Positions 8,435 to 16,064 of a stretch of 64,000 nucleotides of DNA are shown here, in pieces. The stretch is from CAVVNN01 sp963749605 (lineage in GTDB: Bacteria > Actinomycetota > Thermoleophilia > Solirubrobacterales > 70-9). The notes below the pieces were generated by a model that worked only from the letters and a program-made list of their open reading frames with translations, was not told the origin of the DNA and searched no databases. The translations under genes were made by a program, and so were the position numbers. Location of the stretch: NCBI GenBank assembly GCA_963749605.1, contig CAVVNN010000002.1, forward strand, positions 310,001-374,000, in the 5' to 3' direction. Each line of letters starts with the position of its first letter. Positions within the stretch are counted from its first letter, which is position 1.

Positions 8435-8489
8435 CCCGCACGCTCGATCCAACGCACGATAATGGTGGTTATGTGAACTCAGGCGGGCT

Positions 8490-9254
8490 TCAGCCTGCGT
8501 TTTCGATCGCTTCTTCGAGCGCCCCGGCCGAACCCGGCGTTCCCAGGGTTTCGAGGCCCTGGGTGCCCGGACCTTCGACCGCGAACGACGGCGTGCCGCT
8601 GAAGCCGAGGTTTTCGGCTTCAGCGGTGGCGCTGGAGACCTGCCCGAGAACCCGCTTGCTCTTGCGGGCGGCGTTCCACCTGGCGAGGTCCTTCACCCCG
8701 GCGCCCTTGGCGATCGCTTCGAGGAACGAGTCGGTGGCGTAACCGGAGCCCTCGGTGCCCTGGTTGCGGTAGAAGAGCTCGATGAAGTTCCAGCCGCGGC
8801 CCTGTTCGCCCGCCGCGATGGCGGCGGCGCCCGCCGGAGTCGACTGCGGGCCGATGATCGTGAAGTTCCGGAACTCGATCGTCGCCTGGCCGCCCTTGAC
8901 CGGCCCTGAGATCAGCTGCGTAATAATCTTTTCGGAATACTCTTTGCAAACTGGGCATTGGAGATCGCCGAACTCCAGCAGCGCGACCTTTGCCTTGGAG
9001 TCCCCGATCGCGGTTCCCGACTGCGGGATCCCGCTCAGCTCTTCGTTGACCGGCCCCACGCCCTCGAGCTTGGCGTCGCCGCCGCTCGTTTCGCTGCCGC
9101 TGACCACGATCACGACGGCGACGGCGACGATCGCCAGGAACACGGTGGCGCTGACGAGCTGGGTCAGGCGCTTGCGCCTTTCCTGCGCCTGTATCTCGCC
9201 CTCTTCGTGCAGCCGCTCCTCGCGACGCTTCTCCCTGTCCTTCTTGGCGCTCAT
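8490..9254 (-). CDS. membrane-anchored DsbA-like thiol oxidoreductase
   Basis: This 254-residue protein has a charged cytoplasmic N-terminus, one membrane segment (about 33-52) and an exported thioredoxin fold with active site CPVC (Cys100-Cys103) in FGDLQCPVCKEYSEKI. A cis-proline loop follows in GFSGTPSFAV. Proteins of this type form disulfides in exported actinobacterial proteins and are re-oxidised by VKOR. The VKOR gene lies directly upstream with an ATGA overlap (9251-9254), which strongly supports an oxidative rather than reductive role. The ATG at 9254 is fixed by that overlap. Confidence 0.9.
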   Translation of the reverse strand: MSAKKDREKRREERLHEEGEIQAQERRKRLTQLVSATVFLAIVAVAVVIVVSGSETSGGDAKLEGVGPVNEELSGIPQSGTAIGDSKAKVALLEFGDLQCPVCKEYSEKIITQLISGPVKGGQATIEFRNFTIIGPQSTPAGAAAIAAGEQGRGWNFIELFYRNQGTEGSGYATDSFLEAIAKGAGVKDLARWNAARKSKRVLGQVSSATAEAENLGFSGTPSFAVEGPGTQGLETLGTPGSAGALEEAIENAG

Positions 9255-9715
9255 CTCACCATCCCGGTCTCGACGTGTCCACCCGTGCCCTCGGAACCAA
9301 CGTATCCAATTACGCGAGCGGCGCCCAAAATGAGCAGAATCGTCATCAGCACCGCGCTCGCCACGCACCACTGGCAGATCGCTTCGATCTTGAAGAGCTC
9401 GATGTAGGTGAGATAGACGCTGAAGCCGAAGCCGACCAGGGCGAGGCCGAAACCGGCGAATCGCGCAGCGTCGCCGCGCAGCACGGAGGCGATCAGCAGC
9501 ATCACGTATCCGGCGATGCCGAAGACGGCGACGTTGACGCCCGCCAGGTGGGAGTAGGAGCTGTTGGCGACGGTCTCGCACCCGCCTCCTCCGGCCAGGC
9601 AGGTGGGAGCCCCACCGCCCGCATCGGCGATCGTGATGTAGGTGGCGACGCCGATGCCGAAGGCGGCGGCGAAGGTCGCCGCTCGCTGCAGGGTCGCCTC
9701 GCTCGGAAGCCTCAT
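9251..9715 (-). CDS. vitamin K epoxide reductase (VKOR) family quinone-coupled thiol oxidase
   Basis: Bacterial VKOR replaces DsbB in actinobacteria: it takes electrons from DsbA-like partners and passes them to a membrane quinone. The 154-residue protein has four hydrophobic helices, the active-site pair Cys114-Gln-Trp-Cys117 and the periplasmic loop cysteines Cys39 and Cys46. A serine in the NSSYSHLAGV stretch fits the conserved quinone-site serine. The ATG at 9715 is the first start that gives a normal N-terminus. It is directly coupled to the downstream DsbA-like gene, so the two form a complete disulfide-forming pathway. Confidence 0.9.
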   Translation of the reverse strand: MRLPSEATLQRAATFAAAFGIGVATYITIADAGGGAPTCLAGGGGCETVANSSYSHLAGVNVAVFGIAGYVMLLIASVLRGDAARFAGFGLALVGFGFSVYLTYIELFKIEAICQWCVASAVLMTILLILGAARVIGYVGSEGTGGHVETGMVR

Positions 9716-9726
9716 CCCGACGAAGA

Positions 9727-10590
9727 CTATGACTCTCGCCCGGCGAAACGCGTGGCGACGGCCGGGCCGGCGCAAAAGGCGGCGATTTCGCGCGACAGCC
9801 TGCCCCCCTGCCAGGCAAGCGGCGACTCTCCCTCCCCCTCGCTGACGAGCGTCGCCCGCGGCAGGCGCTCGGCATAGGCGGCGGCGTCGTCGTAGGGATG
9901 ACCGGGGTCGGCCTCGTCGTCGCTGGCCACGACCAGCGCCGGCAGATCGATCCGCTCGAGGTCGCCCATCGACTCGAAGGGCCGCGAGCGCGGGACCTGG
10001 CGCAGCGCATCGACCAGAGCGTCGGGGTGGCTGTGCAGCTGCATCCTGTCGCGGGTGAAGCGCAGCACCGTCTCCGACCAGTCGGGTCCGATCCCCTGAT
10101 TGCGAGCGATGTAGGCGACGAAGCCGTCGACCCCGCCCTGCTCGAGCGCGGAGGCAAGCCCGTCCCAGTAGTCGAGCGTCTCGTTGGGGATCTCACCGGT
10201 GAAGACCGGCCCGATCGCGACGAGCCCGGCCAGCCGCTGCGGGTGGCGAAGCGCGTAGGCGACGGCGGTGTGGGCGCCCATCGAGTGGCCGGCGAGGACG
10301 AACGGCCCCTTCCCCACCTGCGCCGCGACGACCGCCTCCAGGTCGGCGACCAGCTCCGGGTATCCATAACCCTGGCCCGGTGGAGCGGGGTCGGACTCGC
10401 CGTGGCCGCGAGCGTCGAAGGAGACGACGGCGTGGCCGGCGCGCTCCAGCGCCCGCGAGCCGTGCAGGACGTAGCGCCGCGTCGCAGTGATCCCGTGACA
10501 GAGGACGACCGGGGGACCCTCCCCCACCACCTCTCCCCGAATCGCCGGCCCCTCGCCGGCGACGAACGGCGCCGGCTCGCGCCCCGGCAT
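9727..10590 (-). CDS. alpha/beta-fold hydrolase
   Basis: The 287-residue protein has the alpha/beta-hydrolase order: oxyanion motif CHGITATRRY, FDARGHGESD, nucleophile Ser103 in GHSMG, an acidic residue in VVASDDEADPG and a late catalytic histidine not assigned with certainty. The substrate is unknown. Its start codon overlaps the peroxiredoxin stop as TGATG, so translation is coupled. A haloperoxidase or esterase role is possible given the peroxiredoxin neighbour, but nothing in the sequence decides this. Confidence 0.82.
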   Translation of the reverse strand: MPGREPAPFVAGEGPAIRGEVVGEGPPVVLCHGITATRRYVLHGSRALERAGHAVVSFDARGHGESDPAPPGQGYGYPELVADLEAVVAAQVGKGPFVLAGHSMGAHTAVAYALRHPQRLAGLVAIGPVFTGEIPNETLDYWDGLASALEQGGVDGFVAYIARNQGIGPDWSETVLRFTRDRMQLHSHPDALVDALRQVPRSRPFESMGDLERIDLPALVVASDDEADPGHPYDDAAAYAERLPRATLVSEGEGESPLAWQGGRLSREIAAFCAGPAVATRFAGRES

Positions 10591-11042
10591 CAGCCGAGCG
10601 CGGCGACGGCCCGCTCGAGATCGTCGACGCTCTCGAAGCTGAGGCCCACCAATGTCACCTTGCGGTGGCGGACGACACCCTGCTCGTCGATTACGAAGAT
10701 CGCCCGGCGGACCATCGGCCCGGCCAGGACGCCGTAGGCACGGGCCACCGCCTTGTCCTCGTCGGCCAGCAACGGCACGTTGAGGCGCTTCTCCTCGGCG
10801 AAGCGCTCGTGCGAGTCGACGGACTGCGGTGAGATTCCGAGCACGTCGGCGCCGAGGTTGTCCATCCGCTCGCCCTGGTCGCGGTAGGAGCAGAACTGCT
10901 TGGTGCAGACCGCGGTGAAATCGCCCGGATAGAAGGCGAGGATCACCTTGCGTCCTCGGTAGTCGGAGAGCTTGTAGGTCTTACCGCCGGTGCCTGGCAG
11001 CTCGAAGTCGGGCGCCAGGTCTCCTATCTCGACCTTGGCCAC
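10590..11042 (-). CDS. thioredoxin-dependent peroxiredoxin (Bcp/AhpC-TSA type)
   Basis: This peroxiredoxin reduces hydrogen peroxide and organic peroxides. The 150-residue protein has the PxxxTxxC motif as PGDFTAVC with peroxidatic Cys46, and a candidate resolving Cys51 five residues later, the spacing of atypical 2-Cys Bcp enzymes. The rest (LGISPQSVDSHERFAEEKRL and LLADEDKAVARAYGV) is typical. It lies upstream of and overlaps the alpha/beta hydrolase by one base, and lies 7 bases after the broken cyclophilin gene. Confidence 0.92.
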   Translation of the reverse strand: MAKVEIGDLAPDFELPGTGGKTYKLSDYRGRKVILAFYPGDFTAVCTKQFCSYRDQGERMDNLGADVLGISPQSVDSHERFAEEKRLNVPLLADEDKAVARAYGVLAGPMVRRAIFVIDEQGVVRHRKVTLVGLSFESVDDLERAVAALG

Positions 11043-11048
11043 GGGTGG

Positions 11049-11727
11049 CTAGCCCTTTTCGATCGTCATTTTTTCGATCAGGATCGTCTGTTTCGGTTTT
11101 TCGGTTGGGGTCCCGAGCTTGCCGATCCGGGCGACCACGTCGTCGCCCTTGCTGACCTTTCCGACCAGCGCGTATTCGGGCGGCAGGCCGGCGTCAGCGC
11201 CGGTGACGACGAAGAACTGGCTACCGGACGTCCCCGGCGGCTCGGCCGAGCTCTTCGCCATCGCCACGATGCCTTTGGTGTAGGCGAGGTTGGCGGGCGG
11301 CTTCTCGACGACTTTGTAGCCGGGGCCACCGAGTGCCGGTGCCGAGCGGGTCGCCGCCCTGGATCACGAATTCGGGGACGATCCGGTGGAAGTCGAGGCC
11401 ATCGTAGAAGCCTTCTTCAGCCATGTAGGCGAAGGAGTTGGCCGTCTTCGGGGCGCGGCTCGTGTCGAGCGCGATCTCGAAGGTGCCGCAGCTGGTCTGC
11501 ACAACCGCGGTCAGCTTTTCGCCCGCCTTCACCGTCTGCTTGGGCGCCGGCAGGCTGACGTGCTTCGGCTTCGGCGCTTCGACCTGCTTGCAGCCCGGCG
11601 CGCTCGCGACGGTGGTCGAGTCGCTGCCGCCGCCGCTGCGGCCGATCAGGATCGCCGCGACCACGCCGATCGCGATCAGCGCGAACACGGCGAGGATGAT
11701 CGGCCTGCGGTCCTGCCTCTCCTCCAT
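11049..11727 (-). pseudogene. cyclophilin-type peptidyl-prolyl isomerase, interrupted by one frameshift
   Basis: The first part (11727 to about 11334) encodes a membrane anchor at about residues 9-29, then a cyclophilin start (TSCGTFEIALDTSRAPKTAN, FHRIVPEFVIQGGDPLGTGT). The second part, in another frame down to 11049, carries the rest of the fold (GTSGSQFFVVTG, PPEYALVGKV). Removing one base from 11329-11334 joins the parts as GTGTGGPGYKVVEKPPAN, exactly the family sequence. As written the protein would end in about 20 foreign residues and lose its active-site half. A single-base sequencing or assembly error is at least as likely as real inactivation, because both halves are well conserved. 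Confidence 0.8.
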
Positions 11728-11780
11728 CGGCGGGGAAGACTAGATCATCGTCGTGGGGAGCCGCTTGCGATCATCGGCGG

Positions 11781-12263
11781 GTGCAGACGCCGCCGCTCAC
11801 ACCCCTCGCCACCGCGGCCCTGCACGTGGGCTCGCCCGAACGGGTGCTCGCGGTCGGCTGCGGCAGGGGCGACGCGGCGCTGTTCCTCGCCCGCGAGTTT
11901 CCCCGGGCTCGCGTGCGCGGGGTGGACCGATCCGAGGAGCTCGTCCGCGAGGCCACCGCGCGGGTCGGCCTCGACCCCGAGGGACGCGTCGCGTTCAAGG
12001 CCGGCAGGCCGGCCTCCCTCCCCTACCCCGGCGGCTTCTTCGACCTCGTCGCCCAGATCGACTCCAGGCCGGCGATGAGCGAGATCGCCCGCGTCCTGCG
12101 CCCGGGTGGGTACCTGATCCTCGCCGTCGAGCGGAGGCCGCGCAGCCCCCTCGGACTCGAACCGCGGCGGTTGGAGCGCAAGCTGGGGCGCCGCGGCTTC
12201 GAGCTCGTCGAGGCCGGAACGGCGGGAGACGGCAGCTTCTTCGTCGGGCGCCTGCGCGAATAG
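11781..12263 (+). CDS. small class I SAM-dependent methyltransferase-like protein
   Basis: This 160-residue protein contains a methyltransferase core: motif I VLAVGCGRGDAALFLAREFP, acidic Asp after strand 2 (GVDRSEELV), FDLV motif and MSEIARVLRPGGYLILAVE. It is shorter than typical enzymes and lacks the usual final strands, so it may be a minimal or non-catalytic form. It starts with GTG at 11781, in the 53-base gap divergent from the cyclophilin. It is followed 12 bases later by a lipid kinase and then the murT-gatD unit, and is probably the first gene of that operon. Confidence 0.7.
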   Translation: MQTPPLTPLATAALHVGSPERVLAVGCGRGDAALFLAREFPRARVRGVDRSEELVREATARVGLDPEGRVAFKAGRPASLPYPGGFFDLVAQIDSRPAMSEIARVLRPGGYLILAVERRPRSPLGLEPRRLERKLGRRGFELVEAGTAGDGSFFVGRLRE

Positions 12264-12275
12264 GCTGCCGATTCG

Positions 12276-13172
12276 ATGGGAATCGAGGGGATGCCGCTGA
12301 CGCTGCTGGTCAACCCCGCCTCGGCGGGCGGCAAGACGCTGAAGCTGCTGCCGCGAGTCGAGCAGGCGCTCGACGCCCGCCGCATCGAGTTCCGGGTGCA
12401 GCGCACCCGCAGCATCGAGCACGGAATCGACCAGGCCCTGGGGGCGATCGAGGCGGGCGAGGTCCCGGTGGTGATCAGCGGCGACGGCCTGATCGGCGCC
12501 GTCGGCGGGGCGATGGCGGGGGCCGAGACGCCGCTCGGGATCGTCCCCGGCGGTCGCGGCAACGATCTGGCGCGGGTCCTCGGCATCCCCGGCGACCCCA
12601 TCGGCGCGGTGGAGGTGCTCGCAGCCGGCCACGCTCGCCGCATCGACGTCGGCGAGGCGAACGGCAAGCGGTTCCTCGGGATCGTCAGCGCCGGATTCGA
12701 TTCCGAAGCCAACCGGCTTGCCAACGAAACCCACTTCCTGCGCGGCAACCTGGTCTACGCCTACGCGGCGCTGCGCACGCTGCTTGGCTGGAAGCCCGCC
12801 CGCTTCACGGTGCGGGTCGATGACGAGCGGGTCCGCTTCACCGGCTACTCGGTCTCGGTCGCCAACAGCAGGGCCTTCGGGGGCGGCATGTACATAGCCC
12901 CGAACGCGGAGCTGGACGACGGCGAGTTCGACATCGTCACCGTCGGCGAGGTGGGGAAGCTGCGCTTCCTGGGTAACCTGCCCAAGGTGTTCAAGGGCAC
13001 CCACGTCGAGGAGGACGCGGTGAACGTCTTTCGCGCCCCGCACCTGGAGCTGACCGCGAGCCAGCCGTTCCCGGTCTACGCCGACGGCGAGCACCTCACC
13101 GACCTTCCCGCCTCCCTGCGCATCCTGCCCAAGGCGCTGAGCGTCCTCGCGCCGCCGCCGGCCGGAGCCTGA
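12276..13172 (+). CDS. diacylglycerol/sphingosine kinase-family lipid kinase
   Basis: This 298-residue DAGK-catalytic-domain protein phosphorylates diacylglycerol or a related lipid at the membrane. It has the opening strand LTLLVNPASAGGKT, nucleotide-loop SGDGLIGAVGG (Gly69-Asp70-Gly71, in place of the usual GGDGT), IVPGGRGNDLARVLGIP and the C-terminal GGMYIAPNAELDDGEFDIV. The substitution after GDG is a mild departure from the family. The neighbouring MurT/GatD genes act on lipid II, so recycling of undecaprenol or diacylglycerol is conceivable but unproven. Confidence 0.85.
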   Translation: MGIEGMPLTLLVNPASAGGKTLKLLPRVEQALDARRIEFRVQRTRSIEHGIDQALGAIEAGEVPVVISGDGLIGAVGGAMAGAETPLGIVPGGRGNDLARVLGIPGDPIGAVEVLAAGHARRIDVGEANGKRFLGIVSAGFDSEANRLANETHFLRGNLVYAYAALRTLLGWKPARFTVRVDDERVRFTGYSVSVANSRAFGGGMYIAPNAELDDGEFDIVTVGEVGKLRFLGNLPKVFKGTHVEEDAVNVFRAPHLELTASQPFPVYADGEHLTDLPASLRILPKALSVLAPPPAGA

Positions 13173-13177
13173 GCGCC

Positions 13178-14587
13178 TTGCCCGTGGGCGAGACGCGCCC
13201 GAGGCGGCCCGACGGCCTGCTGTTCGGGGCGAAGCGAGCCCTGGCGCGGGCGATCGGCGGCGCCAGCCGAGCCAGCGGCCGCGGGGGCGGGACGACGCTT
13301 CCGGGACGGGTGCTGCTGCGCCTCGACCCTGAGGCGATCGCCCGTCTCGGCGCCAAGCTCGACCGCGGCACGACGATTGTCAGCGCCACCAACGGCAAGA
13401 CGACGACCACCGGGATGATCGCGGCGCTGCTCGCCGCCGACGGCCGGCGGCCGGTCCACAACCGGGCTGGGTCGAACATGACCTGGGGAGTCGCCACCGC
13501 GCTGCTCGAGCAGGATGGGAAGGAGGGCCTGTTCGAGGTCGACGAGGCGTGGCTGCCCCGTGTCGCGGAGCAGCTCGACCCCTCGCTGATCGTCCTCGGC
13601 AACCTCTTCCGCGACCAGCTCGACCGCTACGGCGAGATCGAGGCGCTCGCCGACGAGTGGGCGGAGGTGGTCAGAGAGCACGCCGGGGCAACCCGGTTCG
13701 TGCTGAGCGCCGACGATCCGCTGATCGCCGACCTCGGCCGCGACGCCGACGAGCACCCCCGCGAGGGCGTCCTCTACTTCGGAATCGACGACGAGAGCCA
13801 GGCGCTGGACGAGTTTCAGCACGCCTTCGACGCCAAGCACTGCCGTCGCTGTGGCCATCCCTACGCCTACGAGCGCGCCTTCGTCGGCCACCTCGGGCAC
13901 TACTCGTGCCCCAACTGCGGCGCCGCGCGGCCGCGGCCGGACGTCGCCGCGACCCGGATCGAGTTGCGCGGGATGGACGGCTCCAGCGTCGCGGTCCGCA
14001 CGCCGCTGGGTGGGCTGGAGATCGAGCTGCCCCTTCCCGGCCTCTACAACGTCTACAACGCCCTCGCCGCCATCGCCGCCGGCCTGACGCTCGGCGTCGA
14101 GCCCGCTCGGATCGCGGCCGCGCTGGAAGAGGCCCGGGCCGCCTTCGGCCGGGTCGAGACGATCGAGGTCGCGGGCAAGCCGGTGTCGATCCTGCTGATC
14201 AAGAACCCGGCCGGCGCCAACGAGGTCCTGCGCACGCTGCTGCCGGAGGCGGGAGGCGAGGGCCTCGATCTCTGGATCGGCCTCAACGACCGGATCGCCG
14301 ACGGGCGGGACGTCTCCTGGATCTGGGACGCGGACTTCGAGTTGCTCGCAGGCGCCGTGCGGAGGGTCGTCTGCGCGGGGACGCGGGCGCCGGAGATGGC
14401 GCTGCGGCTGAAGTATGCGGGGTGGCCGCGGGAGGCGATCGAGGTGGAGCCCGAGATCGAGGCGTCGCTCGACCGAGCGGTGGCCGGAGCGCGGGGAAGG
14501 CTGCTCGCCCTCCCCACCTATACGGCCCTGCTGGAGCTGCGCAAGCTGCTGGCGGCGCGCGGACTCGCCAAGGAGTTCTGGCAATGA
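13178..14587 (+). CDS. murT: lipid II isoglutaminyl synthase, MurT subunit
   Basis: MurT is the ATP-using Mur-ligase-like partner of GatD; together they amidate the D-glutamate of lipid II to D-isoglutamine. The 469-residue protein has the P-loop SATNGKTTTTGM (Lys74), a four-cysteine ribbon at about 222-249 (CRRCG...CPNCG) inserted in the central domain, as is typical of MurT, and a DUF1727 C-terminal domain (LIKNPAGANEVLRTLL, WIWDADFELL). It starts at TTG 13178, only 5 bases after the lipid kinase. Its stop overlaps the start of a methyltransferase gene (ATGA), which separates it from gatD. Confidence 0.92.
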   Translation: MPVGETRPRRPDGLLFGAKRALARAIGGASRASGRGGGTTLPGRVLLRLDPEAIARLGAKLDRGTTIVSATNGKTTTTGMIAALLAADGRRPVHNRAGSNMTWGVATALLEQDGKEGLFEVDEAWLPRVAEQLDPSLIVLGNLFRDQLDRYGEIEALADEWAEVVREHAGATRFVLSADDPLIADLGRDADEHPREGVLYFGIDDESQALDEFQHAFDAKHCRRCGHPYAYERAFVGHLGHYSCPNCGAARPRPDVAATRIELRGMDGSSVAVRTPLGGLEIELPLPGLYNVYNALAAIAAGLTLGVEPARIAAALEEARAAFGRVETIEVAGKPVSILLIKNPAGANEVLRTLLPEAGGEGLDLWIGLNDRIADGRDVSWIWDADFELLAGAVRRVVCAGTRAPEMALRLKYAGWPREAIEVEPEIEASLDRAVAGARGRLLALPTYTALLELRKLLAARGLAKEFWQ

Positions 14588-15297
14588 CCGCCGTGGTTTG
14601 GCACGACGTCGAGTGCGGCGCCTACGAGGCCGATTTGGGCCTCTGGGAAGAGCTGGCCGACGTCGCCGGGGGGGAGATTCTGGACCTCGGCTGCGGAACC
14701 GGCCGGGTGGCGCTGCACCTGGCCAGGCGAGGACACCGGGTGGTCGGTCTCGATGCGGACGCCGCCCTGCTCGGCGCCCTCGCGGAGCGGGCGGCTGGGT
14801 TGCCTGTGGGTGTCGAGCTTGGCGATGCGAGGGGGTTCGACCTCGGCACCGAGTTCGGGTTGGTGCTTGCTCCGATGCAGCTCCTGCAGCTGTTTGGGGG
14901 GGCTGGCGAGCGGGTCGAGTGCCTGCGCTGCGTCGCAGCCCACCTGAGACCGGGCGGGACGTCTGCGCTGGCGATCGTCGAGCGGATGCCGGCGCCCGAG
15001 GCGGAGGCCGCTCCCCTGCCGGACGTGCGCGAGGTCGACGGCTGGGTCTACTCGAGCCTGCCGATAGACACCCGCGTCGATGCCGGCGCGATCCTCGTGC
15101 GCCGGCTGCGGCAGGTCGTCTCGCCGGAGGGCGAGACGAGCGACGAGATCGACGAGATCGAACTGCGGCGGCTCTCCGCCGAGACGCTGGAGCAAGAGGC
15201 GATCGAGGTGGGCCTCTCGCCGGCTGGTCGCTGCGAGATTCCCGCCACCGAAGCGCATGTCGGGTCGACAGTCGTCCTGCTCGAGAGGGAGCCCTGA
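14584..15297 (+). CDS. class I methyltransferase encoded between murT and gatD
   Basis: The 237-residue protein has SAM motif ILDLGCGTGRVALHLARRG, GLDADAALL as the acidic strand-2 end and VAAHLRPGGTSALAIVERM. The C-terminal third is beta-rich and very acidic (ETSDEIDEIELRRL). Its ATG overlaps the murT stop by 4 bases and its TGA shares one base with the gatD ATG, so it is translationally coupled to both. MurT and GatD form one enzyme and their genes are usually neighbours, so this insertion is unusual. A substrate in cell-wall precursor metabolism is suggested by context only. Confidence 0.85.
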   Translation: MTAVVWHDVECGAYEADLGLWEELADVAGGEILDLGCGTGRVALHLARRGHRVVGLDADAALLGALAERAAGLPVGVELGDARGFDLGTEFGLVLAPMQLLQLFGGAGERVECLRCVAAHLRPGGTSALAIVERMPAPEAEAAPLPDVREVDGWVYSSLPIDTRVDAGAILVRRLRQVVSPEGETSDEIDEIELRRLSAETLEQEAIEVGLSPAGRCEIPATEAHVGSTVVLLEREP

Positions 15298-16034
15298 TGG
15301 AGCTGCGCCTGCTCACCCTCTATCCAGACCAGATGAACATCTACGCCGACCGCGGCAACATCGTCTTCCTGCAGCGGCGCTGCCAGTGGCGCGGCATCGG
15401 GTTCTCCCATGCGACCGCCGGGCCGGGCGAGCGGATCGACCCCGGCGCTCACGACCTCTTCTACATCGGGGGTGGGCAGGACCGCGACCAGCGGATGGTG
15501 GCCGCCGACATGGTCGAGAGCAAGCGCGAGGCGCTCGCCGCCGCGGTCGGCGACGGCGCCGTGGTGCTGGCGGTCTGCGGCGGCTACCAGCTCCTCGGCC
15601 ACAGCTACCAGCTCGGCGAGGAGAGGCTGCCCGGGCTCGGGCTCGCCGACCTGGAGACGGTCCGCAAGCCGGGAAAACGGTTGATCGGCAACGTCGCGAT
15701 CGAGACCGACCTCGGGGGCGAGGCGCGGCTGCTCGCCGGCTTCGAGAACCACGGCGGGCGCACCTACCTGGGTGCCGATGCCCAGCCGCTGGGCCGCGTC
15801 GTCAAGGGCTTCGGCAACAACGGAGAGGACGGCCTCGAGGGGGTCCGCCGCGACAACCTGGTCGGCACCTACCTCCACGGCCCCCTTCTCCCCAAGAACG
15901 CCTGGCTCGCCGACCACCTCACCGCCCTCGCCCTGGAGCGCCGTTACGGCAGCCCTCCGCAGCTCGAGCCGCTTGACGACCGCCTCGAGCTGGGCGCGCA
16001 GCAGTGCGCCCGCGAGGCCGCTCTGCGGGGCTGA
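15297..16034 (+). CDS. gatD: lipid II isoglutaminyl synthase, GatD glutaminase subunit
   Basis: GatD releases ammonia from glutamine and feeds it to MurT for lipid II amidation. The 245-residue protein is a CobB/CobQ-type class I glutamine amidotransferase with nucleophile Cys94 in LAVCGGYQLLGHSY and catalytic His194 in GTYLHGPLLPKN. The N-terminus (LTLYPDQMNIYADRGNIVFL) and GFENHGGRTYLG are family landmarks. The ATG at 15297 overlaps the preceding methyltransferase stop. It ends 30 bases before the start of the RTX-like gene. Confidence 0.93.
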   Translation: MELRLLTLYPDQMNIYADRGNIVFLQRRCQWRGIGFSHATAGPGERIDPGAHDLFYIGGGQDRDQRMVAADMVESKREALAAAVGDGAVVLAVCGGYQLLGHSYQLGEERLPGLGLADLETVRKPGKRLIGNVAIETDLGGEARLLAGFENHGGRTYLGADAQPLGRVVKGFGNNGEDGLEGVRRDNLVGTYLHGPLLPKNAWLADHLTALALERRYGSPPQLEPLDDRLELGAQQCAREAALRG

Positions 16035-16064
16035 GCGGCGGGTTCTTCGGGTATGGAGGGACAG

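Noticed and set aside
8435..8489. Terminator between the methyltransferase and dsbA-like genes
   Set aside because: Only a 5-bp stem with a short T-run is present, and part lies in coding sequence.
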